Assembly: GCA_016212965.1 (NCBI GenBank)
Contig: JACRDA010000081.1
Span: forward strand, 1 to 35,289
Origin: Myxococcales bacterium
Lineage (GTDB): Bacteria; Myxococcota_A; Polyangia; Polyangiales; Polyangiaceae
Reading direction: 5' to 3'
DNA length: 35,289 nucleotides
Each line of letters begins with the position of its first letter. Position 1 is the first letter of the stretch. The notes beneath the pieces were generated by a model. The model searched no databases. It saw only the letters and a list, made by a program, of their open reading frames with translations, and was not told where the DNA came from. A program made the translations under genes and the position numbers. Shown here piece by piece: positions 21,644-28,170 of this stretch.

Positions 21644-24040
21644 TCAGCCGAGCGGCAGGCGCGCCGGGTCGAGGGGGCGCACGAGATCCTTCGGGTCGAT
21701 GAGCCAGGTGGGCTCGGGCGCGTTGTCCATCTCGTAGAAGCCGCCGCAGAAGACGGCGTGCGGGCACACCTCGCAGACGGGCTTTCGGACGCGGCGCTCG
21801 CGCAGGTACTCGGCGAGGTTCACGCCCTCGTTGTTCACGAAGAGCATGTGGCGCTCGAGCTTCATGAGGTCGCCCGTGAGGTAGCGCTCGTAGCCGGGCA
21901 GAAAGCAGAAGGGCAGGTTGATGACCTGGAGGTTCATGCGCGCGCCGTAGTGGTCGATGAGCGCGCGCACCTCGCCCGCGGCTGCGGCCGTGTCGGGGGC
22001 CACGGCGCTCGTCGCCCGGCCGAAGGGCGTCAGGAACTGCAGGTTGAGCCAGCGCAGGCCGAGCGACAGCACGAGCTCGGCCGTGGCCTCGAGCTTCTGC
22101 CAGTTCGACCTCGTGATGGTGATGTTGGCGCCGAGCTCGAGGCCGCGCGGCGCGAAGGCGACGAGGTTCCGGACGCCGGCGCAGGTCTGCTCGAAGGCCT
22201 CCGCGACGCCGACGTTCTGCGCGTGGGTCTGCGCGTCCGGGCCGTGGATCGAGCAGAGGATGCTCGAGACGCCCGAGCGCACGAGCGCGCGCGCGTAGCC
22301 CGGGTAGGCGGCGCGGCGCGCGTTGGTCGTGACGTGCACCTTCTCGTAGCCGAGCGTGCGCGCCGTGCGCACGAGCAAGAAGAGGTTCGGGTTCAGGGTG
22401 GGCTCGCCGCCGTCGATGTCGAGCAGGCGCACGCCGGCCTGCCGGTAGTGCTTCAAGAGCTCGCGCTGGCGCTCGAAGTCGCCGTGGAACTGCGTGCGCG
22501 TGCCCGTCGCGCAGAACGTGCAGTGGTTGTTGCACATGTAGGTCGCGTTCAGGATGATCTTCTTCGGGCCGCTCGCCGCCGCGACACGCTGGTCGAAGGT
22601 CCACTTGAAGCGCCCGAGCTCCTCGGCCGTCACGCGCTCGCTGTCCATCGCCGGGTGCTTCTGGAAGTGCGGGCCCCAGTCGTCGACGAGCGGCAGGACG
22701 CGCGCGCCGCTCGTGCGCGCGAGGGCGGCGAGGCGCGTGCCCGGCAGCGGCGTCGCGAACTGCACGCTCGGCACGGCGCCGGTCGCCTCGAAGAGGTCGA
22801 TGGCCAAGGCGAGCGTCTGGTTCACCTCGGCCTTGGTCTCGCCCGGCAGGCCGATCATGAAGTGGACCAGCATGGGGAGCCCGACCGCGGCGGCGCGCTC
22901 GGCCGCCGTGCGGATGGTCGCGAGCTCGAGGCGCTTGCCGACGACCTCGTCGAGCACGCGCGGGCTGCCGCTCTCGGCGCTGACGGACAGGGTCGTCGTG
23001 AGCGCCCGCAAGCGCGGGAAGTCCTCGGGCTCGAGGTGGTCGGCGCGCACGCCGTTCGGGATCTCGCAGCGGAGGCCGTGGCGCGCGAGCAGGGCGAGCA
23101 CGGTCGCGAAGTGCGCGTGGCTCGCGTTGACGAGCTCGTCGAGGAGCTGCACGCGCCGCGCCCCGAGCCGCGCGAGCGCCCCGAACAGCCGGTCGAGCGC
23201 GGCCGCCGAGTGGCGGCGTTGCGTCTTCGGGTGGAGCTGCTCGCCCTCCTTGCGGCTCGCCGGGTTCGAGGAGCAGTGCACGCAGCGGTAGGGGCAGCCG
23301 CGGCTCGTGAGGGCCGGGAGCGTGCGACCGTCGATCGGAAACGCCCAGCGCGGCCGGCCGAGCTTCGCGACGACGCGCTCGTGGAAGCGAAAGAGCGCCT
23401 CGCGGTCGATCATGTCCCAGGCCGGGACGGGCAGGGCGTCGAGCTCGGGCGGCTCCTCGCCGGTGAGGGCCGCGCGCTCGCCGCCCACGACCTCGACCCG
23501 CTCACCGAGGGCGCGCCGCAGGCGCTGGGCCACCTCGCGACGCGGCGTGTCGGCGACGAGCTCGCACAGGGCGGGCAGCGTGTGCTCGGCCTCGAAGCGC
23601 AGGAGCACGTCGGCCTCCGGGTAGCTCGCGAGGATGGCGTGCGCCGGGGCGTCCACGACGTGCTCACCGCTCTGGTAGAGGTGCGCGAGCACGAGCGGTG
23701 TGTCGGGGTGGTCGGCGCGCAGCGCCACGAGGAGCTCGCCGAGCAGCGGATCGCGCCGCGGCGGCCGGTGGAAGGGCGAGAGCGCGACGACGAGCACGTC
23801 CGCGGGTGCGCGCACGAGCGCCGCGACCTCCGCCGGGGGCGCGCCGAAGCGCACCTCGTCCTCGGCGAGCGGCACGACGTCGCTCGTCGGCAGCGCGAAG
23901 GCGTCGGCGACCGCGACCTCGAGGCCGTGCGAGCGCAGGACAGACGTCGCCTGAAGCGGCCCGAGGTCGCCGAAATAGGGGTAGTCGATGAAGTCGCGCG
24001 ATACCCCGAGAGGTCCCAGCACCACGGCGACGCGCGTCAC
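21644..24040 (-). CDS. Tandem radical SAM protein: cobalamin-binding-like domain, two radical SAM domains, Cys-rich C-terminus
   Basis: 798 residues from GTG 24040. Residues 1-190 resemble a B12-binding Rossmann domain (TRVAVVLGPLGVSRDFIDYP, LGPLQATSVLRSHGLEVAVAD), but lack the DxHxxG cobalamin-ligand motif. The first radical SAM domain (about 245-480) has CPYRCVHC (Cys249, 253, 256) and the typical MLVHFMIGLPGETKAEV segment. The second (about 500-700) has CNNHCTFC (Cys503, 507, 510) and DIDGGEPTLNPNLF. The C-terminus has Cys756, 759 and 765 (CEVCPHAVFC), like a reduced SPASM/auxiliary-cluster site. Both domains can in principle bind a 4Fe-4S cluster and SAM. The substrate is unknown and no precursor peptide or partner is adjacent. 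The GTG start fits the domain start; a TATGCT element lies 6 nt upstream. Confidence 0.9.
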   Translation of the reverse strand: MTRVAVVLGPLGVSRDFIDYPYFGDLGPLQATSVLRSHGLEVAVADAFALPTSDVVPLAEDEVRFGAPPAEVAALVRAPADVLVVALSPFHRPPRRDPLLGELLVALRADHPDTPLVLAHLYQSGEHVVDAPAHAILASYPEADVLLRFEAEHTLPALCELVADTPRREVAQRLRRALGERVEVVGGERAALTGEEPPELDALPVPAWDMIDREALFRFHERVVAKLGRPRWAFPIDGRTLPALTSRGCPYRCVHCSSNPASRKEGEQLHPKTQRRHSAAALDRLFGALARLGARRVQLLDELVNASHAHFATVLALLARHGLRCEIPNGVRADHLEPEDFPRLRALTTTLSVSAESGSPRVLDEVVGKRLELATIRTAAERAAAVGLPMLVHFMIGLPGETKAEVNQTLALAIDLFEATGAVPSVQFATPLPGTRLAALARTSGARVLPLVDDWGPHFQKHPAMDSERVTAEELGRFKWTFDQRVAAASGPKKIILNATYMCNNHCTFCATGTRTQFHGDFERQRELLKHYRQAGVRLLDIDGGEPTLNPNLFLLVRTARTLGYEKVHVTTNARRAAYPGYARALVRSGVSSILCSIHGPDAQTHAQNVGVAEAFEQTCAGVRNLVAFAPRGLELGANITITRSNWQKLEATAELVLSLGLRWLNLQFLTPFGRATSAVAPDTAAAAGEVRALIDHYGARMNLQVINLPFCFLPGYERYLTGDLMKLERHMLFVNNEGVNLAEYLRERRVRKPVCEVCPHAVFCGGFYEMDNAPEPTWLIDPKDLVRPLDPARLPLG

Positions 24041-24046
24041 CGGGGG

Positions 24047-24052
24047 AGCATA
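24047..24052 (-). promoter_or_regulatory. -10-like element before the tandem radical SAM gene
   Basis: The minus strand reads TATGCT, ending 6 nt before GTG 24040. No Shine-Dalgarno; the upstream bases are a C-run. Confidence 0.3.
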
Positions 24053-24518
24053 CGCTGCGCGGGGGGGGCGTTCCACCGCGGCGGGGCGTGCCAACCGAGT
24101 TGCGGGGCAGCCACGACAGCCGGTGGCGGCGTCGGGAGGCGGTAGGGAGCTCGGCGGGCCCGCGGCCCACGGGCGACTTGGCGCCGGGCAACGGTCGATG
24201 GAGCGGGGCGCGTGCGTGGCGGCTGGTGGTCGCCGGGCGCGAAGTCTGCCGACTCGGGCTGGCGCGCGCCACGTGGACTCGAGCCGCCGCCTGGTTGCGG
24301 CATGCGGCCGCGCCGCGCCGCCGCGTCGACGACATCGACGCCCAGTACACCGGCGCCTCAGGGGCGCCCGGGGGCTCCTCTGCCGCAACGCCTCCGCCGG
24401 ACCGGCCCCCCGTGAAAGGCGCCCGAGCGCACTTGCGGTCGGGTCGTCGAGACGGCGTTGACAGAGCGGACAGTCCCTGAGAGCATACCTACCAACGGTG
24501 GTCGAGCTCCCGGGCTCG

Positions 24519-24532
24519 CGTCATGCATGACG
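24519..24532. promoter_or_regulatory. 14-bp perfect palindrome, possible operator
   Basis: CGTCATGCATGACG is a perfect inverted repeat in the gene-free stretch, 62 bp upstream of ATG 24595. It could bind a dimeric regulator of the two coupled genes downstream. Confidence 0.35.
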
Positions 24533-24594
24533 GCGCCCCTCGGAGACGACATCACGCGCCGGGTCGCGCCTCGCGCATCCAGGCCTGCTGACGC

Positions 24595-25095
24595 ATGACT
24601 CGAGAAACGGAGGGATGTGATGCGGCGAATGGCCCCGGTCCCTTCACCGGGCTCGCGAGCGCACCGGAGGAGCTGGCGGTGCTCTCGGGAGCCAGCGCGA
24701 CCTGGCTCACGACGCTCCGCGACGGTCGCGTGCTCCTCGCCGCCAACACCGGGAGCTTCACGCTCGCCGTGCTCGACGCCGAGCCCCTCGTCGCCGACGC
24801 ACCCATCGTCGTCGTGAGCGCCCTCGAGCTCCCCGGCACGCTCGCCGCCGGGCCGGCCGTGCGCGCCGACAGCATCAGCCTCGCGCTCGAGCGCGACGCA
24901 GGGTCGGGCACCCATGCGCTCGAGATCCAGGAGCTGTCCGCGGTGGAGCTCGCCGGCGCCGGAGCGGGCGGGAAGATCACGATCTGCCACAGGCCACCCG
25001 GCAACCCCGCTCACGCGCACACCCTGCGGGTAGCGGCGGCGGCCGTCGCGGCCCACATGTCGAACCACGGCGACGCGCTGGGCCCGTGCCCGTGA
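24595..25095 (+). CDS. Protein ending in an ICHxPPGNxxxAHT motif domain, possibly N-terminally truncated
   Basis: 166 residues. The last 40 residues match a motif I recognise from secreted bacterial proteins: KITICHRPPGNPAHAHTLRV, then AAVAAHMSNHGDALGPCP (Cys-x-His, PPGN, AHT, AH, HGD, GxC). It probably binds a metal or forms a disulphide-stabilised module. The first 120 residues contain strands (DGRVLLAANTGSFTLAVLDA, APIVVVSALELPG). No signal peptide is present, which is odd for this motif, and an in-frame TGA sits two codons before ATG 24595, so the gene cannot extend. A good Shine-Dalgarno (GGAGG at 24609-24613) points to ATG 24620 in another frame. The 5' end may have been lost. Its stop overlaps the next GTG. 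Confidence 0.6.
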   Translation: MTRETEGCDAANGPGPFTGLASAPEELAVLSGASATWLTTLRDGRVLLAANTGSFTLAVLDAEPLVADAPIVVVSALELPGTLAAGPAVRADSISLALERDAGSGTHALEIQELSAVELAGAGAGGKITICHRPPGNPAHAHTLRVAAAAVAAHMSNHGDALGPCP

Positions 25096-26582
25096 GGCCC
25101 CTGGCCCAGAGGACGTGGCCCCTGGCCGCGCTCGGCGCCCTCGCGAGCGCGGCCGGTTGCAGCGCTTGCGCCGACCCTGCGGGCTCGGGGGGGGGCGGCG
25201 GCGTCGCGAGCGCCGGCTCGGGCGCGGCTACCAGCTCCGGCACGACGTCGAGTGGTGCGGGTGCGCTCGGTGCGGGGGGTGGCGGCGGAGGCTGCCCCGA
25301 CCCCACGACCGAGCTACCGCCCGACCTCCCGGCGGGGTGGGTCCGGGCGCCCTGCGTGCCGGTCGACTGCGGGATCTACCTCGCGCCGACGCCCGCCCTC
25401 GCTCGGGCGCCCTCGCCCTGGACGGCGTGCGGGGACGGCTGTCTCGAGTTCGTGCCGGACTGGGGCGACCCGAAGTACCGCTTCTACGGGGCGCTCGGCG
25501 GCTCGGACGGCACCACGCGCTACATCGGCTACACGCGCAACCTCGGGTTGAAGCCGGGCTTTCCGCTCGTGGCGATCGGGACGGAGCTCCAGATCGTGCG
25601 CCTGCCGGACAACGTCGTGACGTTCGATGCGCTCATCCCGCCCGAGGCGACCGGAACGTGCGCACTGCAATTGCGCGCCCTCTCGGAGGGCGCTGCGACC
25701 CTCGAATCCTATGTCGGCACGGACGTGCCCGGTCCGAATCACCATCGACTCATGTTCTTGCCCGCGGGCGAGAGTGTCCCGCACATCGTCTACGAATGGA
25801 CCGGCTTCGGCGCGCCTCTCGAGGCCGACGCGAGCGAGGCGCTCTTCGCCGCGAGCTACGGCCGCAAGGATCTCCACTGGCACGGCCCCGAGCCCTCCGG
25901 CACGTTTCCTTCCGCCTGGACGAGCCCCGACGGCCGGTACCTGAACTCGCTCTCCGTTTTCGGGAGCACGGTGTTCTTCAGCGCCGATCGTGGCCCGCTG
26001 TACTTCGAGCAGCACGTGTGGGACCCGGTCGAGGGCGTCCGGACGCTCATCTCGGCGCCGAACGGCGCCGAGGGCGGTGTCTGCTGCGCGCGTGGCGACG
26101 GGCAGGATCTCGTGTGGTTCCAGGGCTCCGGCGTGCTGGATCCGGTGCACAACACGTACAGCCAAGTCGACCTGATGGCGTCTCCGTATGCCACCCACGC
26201 CCAGGAAGTCCATCCACGGAAGTTGCGTTCTGCGCACCGCGACTACCTGTGGGCTGGGCCCACCGGCGTCGTGGGTGGTGGCTACGCCGCGCACCTCGAG
26301 TTCCGGCTGGGGCTCGAGGACTACCGCGTGACGGTGACGCGAATCTCGGACGGCGCGTACTGGGTGCTCCCCGACCGCCCCGGGTTTTCATGGAGCATGC
26401 CGCTTTACGTCGACGCCGAGGAGCTCGCCGTCGTGCTCGCGCCGGGCAAGGACGTCTTCCAGTCCGAGGGGCTCTTGAGCGGCCACCAGTACACGATCGT
26501 GCGGTTCGAGATCGGGAAGCTCGGGCCACCCACCGGGATGGGCAGCGGTGCCGGCGCAGCAGGTGCCGGCGGCGGGAACTGA
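25092..26582 (+). CDS. Large secreted lipoprotein, propeller-like, unrecognised
   Basis: 496 residues from GTG 25092, which overlaps the previous TGA as GTGA; GTG 25086 is an in-frame alternative. The signal LAALGALASAAGC has lipobox SAAGC. A Gly/Ser/Ala linker runs to about 70. The mature part has several Cys and repeated beta segments ending in Gly/Asp turns (YRFYGALGGSDGTTRYIGY, SPDGRYLNSLSVFGSTVFFS, GQDLVWFQGSGVLDP, LEFRLGLEDYRVTVTRISDG), like a beta-propeller. No family can be named. Its codon usage is less extreme than that of its neighbours. The C-terminal coding end (GAGGGN-stop) is duplicated 1267 bp downstream as part of the kinase-locus repeat. Confidence 0.75.
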   Translation: MRPLAQRTWPLAALGALASAAGCSACADPAGSGGGGGVASAGSGAATSSGTTSSGAGALGAGGGGGGCPDPTTELPPDLPAGWVRAPCVPVDCGIYLAPTPALARAPSPWTACGDGCLEFVPDWGDPKYRFYGALGGSDGTTRYIGYTRNLGLKPGFPLVAIGTELQIVRLPDNVVTFDALIPPEATGTCALQLRALSEGAATLESYVGTDVPGPNHHRLMFLPAGESVPHIVYEWTGFGAPLEADASEALFAASYGRKDLHWHGPEPSGTFPSAWTSPDGRYLNSLSVFGSTVFFSADRGPLYFEQHVWDPVEGVRTLISAPNGAEGGVCCARGDGQDLVWFQGSGVLDPVHNTYSQVDLMASPYATHAQEVHPRKLRSAHRDYLWAGPTGVVGGGYAAHLEFRLGLEDYRVTVTRISDGAYWVLPDRPGFSWSMPLYVDAEELAVVLAPGKDVFQSEGLLSGHQYTIVRFEIGKLGPPTGMGSGAGAAGAGGGN

Positions 26583-26903
26583 CCGGACCCGAGGGGCCAG
26601 CCCTTCCCCGCCCTGGCGCCGAAGGGTACCGTTCCGCCCGTGAGCGTCGGGGCGGGCAAGGTCTTCGCGGTGGGCGACACCGTCGGGCGCTACCGGCTCG
26701 TCGCGCTGCTCGATCGCGGGGGCATGGCCACGGTGTGGGCGGCCGAGGGGCCGAGCGGGCCCGTGGCGCTGAAGATGCTCGGCCTCGAGGCCGAGGGCGT
26801 GCGCGAGCGGTTCGAGCTCGAGGCGCGCGCCCTGTTGAAGCTCCGCCACCCGAACGTCGTCCGGGCCGTCGACTACGGGCGTGCCGACGACGGGACGGCC
26901 TTT
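26562..26903. repeat. 342-bp direct repeat, copy 1
   Basis: Matches 27829-28170 with a constant offset of 1267 bp, no gaps, and about 13 mismatches by eye (about 96% identity). It spans the last codons of the lipoprotein gene ending at 26582, the intergenic region and the first 88 codons of the kinase. The left border is continuous with the lipoprotein gene; the right border breaks off inside the kinase. Confidence 0.92.
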
Positions 26904-26981
26904 GTCACGGGCGTGCGGCTCGGCCGCGCCGTGGCGTGCTGCCCTGGCGTCACTTGCTCTCGCCGCTCGCGCCGCCGCTGA
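26640..26981 (+). pseudogene. Truncated Ser/Thr protein kinase N-terminus
   Basis: From GTG 26640 the first 88 codons nearly equal those of the intact kinase at 27907. They include the Gly-rich loop (GRYRLVALLDRGGMATVW), the ATP-anchoring lysine in VALKML and the alpha-C region (ERFELEARALLKLRHPNVVR). Identity stops abruptly after GTAF, where the intact protein has LVMERLVGEPLAE. Here the frame continues as unrelated VTGVRLGRAVACCPG and stops at 26981, overlapping the convergent lipoprotein gene by 32 bp. Without the catalytic loop, DFG and C-lobe it cannot be a kinase. The start context, including TACCGT upstream, is retained, so a short peptide might still be made. Confidence 0.88.
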
Positions 26982-27603
26982 ACATCTCGAAGCTCTGCCA
27001 GATGGCGTCGACCGTGTCGACGTTCTGGTCGAACGCCGTTTCGGGCGACACCACGAACAAGAGATAGTTGTCGGTGATGTCAGTGGCGACGAGCGCCCGC
27101 GTCTTCGACTTGACCTTCTGCTCGTCGACGGAGGTGATGGTGAGGAGCGTGTAGTCGGCGTTGAGCTCCTCCGTCTCGAGCACCTTGACGTCCGTGTCGC
27201 CCATGGAGGTGATGATGTCGACCGCGTTCTTGGCGAGATCGTCCTTGCTCTTGGAGGCGTCCTTGTAGACCACGCACATGACGGCGATGTCGTGCGGCTT
27301 CGCGACCTGCGCCACGAAGACGTCGACGCCGCCCTCGGTCTCTTGCTTCGACTCGGAGCCCTTCGGGACGTAAAAGGCGAAGCCCTTCACCGCGTCGACC
27401 ATGCGATCCCAGTCCTCGGGGACGGGGAGGGGCTTCTTCGACTTCAGCTCCGTGAGCTTCTTGGGCGCGTCCTTGGTCGCCTTCGCGGTGGCGACGGGCT
27501 TGGCGGTGGCCGGCGGCGGGGTCGTGGTCGTGGCCGGCTTCGGGCAGCCCCCGACGGTGAAGAGTAGCGCGGCGGCGAGGACGGTACGGCTCAAGCAACG
27601 CAT
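26950..27603 (-). CDS. Lipoprotein, hypothetical, inserted between kinase copies
   Basis: 217 residues from ATG 27603, with AGGAG 7 nt upstream. The signal TVLAAALLFTVGGC has a lipobox-like VGGC. A Thr/Pro/Lys-rich linker (TTTTPPPATAKPVATAKATK) is followed by a compact domain of about 160 residues: AFYVPKGSESKQETEGGVDV, AVMCVVYKDASKSKDDLAKN, YLLFVVSPETAFDQNVDTVD and IWQSFEMF at the end. This alternating strand/helix pattern resembles DcrB/PsbP-like periplasmic domains, but the match is loose. It lies in opposite orientation to its neighbours, exactly inside the segment bounded by the 342-bp repeats, so it arrived with or was trapped by that rearrangement. Confidence 0.82.
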   Translation of the reverse strand: MRCLSRTVLAAALLFTVGGCPKPATTTTPPPATAKPVATAKATKDAPKKLTELKSKKPLPVPEDWDRMVDAVKGFAFYVPKGSESKQETEGGVDVFVAQVAKPHDIAVMCVVYKDASKSKDDLAKNAVDIITSMGDTDVKVLETEELNADYTLLTITSVDEQKVKSKTRALVATDITDNYLLFVVSPETAFDQNVDTVDAIWQSFEMFSGGASGESK

Positions 27604-27610
27604 GAATGCT

Positions 27611-27615
27611 CTCCT
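27611..27615 (-). promoter_or_regulatory. Ribosome binding site of the inserted lipoprotein gene
   Basis: Minus-strand AGGAG with a 7-nt gap to ATG 27603. The upstream stretch (27616-27828) holds no gene; it contains a perfect AGTCGCGACT palindrome at 27759-27768. Confidence 0.6.
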
Positions 27616-27828
27616 GGGCGACGCGCGTGCGCGCCATGAGCCGCCAAGCAGTCGGCGGCGAGTCAGCTCCCGGCAGTCCAGGGCCACACGGCCGACGACC
27701 GGCTGCCGGACCTTCGGTCCAGCGCGCGCGACCATACAACGTATTTGCCCGGGTTGTTAGTCGCGACTGGCGGAGGCTCGCGGAGGCGCTGTCGAGGATG
27801 AACGCGCCGCTGCGCGGCTACGCTCGTC

Positions 27829-28170
27829 GGCGCCGGCGGCGGGAACTGACCGGACACGAGGGGCCAGCCCTTCCCCGCCCCGCGCGCGAAGGGTACCGTT
27901 CCGCCCGTGAGTGGCGGGGCGGGCAAGGTCTTCGCGGTGGGCGACACGGTCGGGCGCTACCGGCTCGTCGCGCTGCTCGACCGCGGGGGCATGGCCACGG
28001 TGTGGGCGGCCGAGGGGCCGAGCGGGCCCGTGGCGCTGAAGATGCTCGGCCTCGAGGCCGAGGGCGTGCGCGAGCGGTTCGAGCTCGAGGCGCGCGCCCT
28101 CCTGAAGCTCCGCCACCCGAACGTCGTCCGGGCCGTCGACTACGGGCGTGCCGACGACGGGACGGCCTTT
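27829..28170. repeat. 342-bp direct repeat, copy 2
   Basis: Second copy of 26562-26903. It carries the final bases of the upstream lipoprotein gene (GGCGGGAACTGA) detached from the rest of that gene, the same promoter-like TACCGT and the start of the intact kinase. The right border is continuous with the intact kinase. Confidence 0.92.

Larger units (their letters stand above)
24041..24594. other. Gene-free stretch, 554 bp
   Basis: All open frames here are Arg/Pro/Ala-rich with no motif or signal, so no gene is called. Contents noted: a G-run (24061-24068), a perfect palindrome (24519-24532), and TTGACA at 24458-24463 without a well-spaced -10. The base composition of 24480-24600 is less GC-rich than the surroundings. 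It may be the scar of a lost gene start, because the next gene lacks an export signal. Confidence 0.5.

Noticed and set aside
24088..24480. 130-codon plus-strand ORF in the gene-free stretch
   Set aside because: Arg/Ala/Pro-rich, no motif, no start signals, and overlapping frames of equal length on both strands.
24458..24489. TTGACA followed by CATACC as a sigma70 promoter
   Set aside because: The spacing is 20 bp and the -10 match is poor. The perfect TTGACA alone is not enough.
26562..28170. Insertion sequence or transposon as the cause of the kinase-locus repeat
   Set aside because: There is no transposase or integrase, no terminal inverted repeats at the borders of the 925-bp segment, and a 342-bp duplication is far longer than known target-site duplications.
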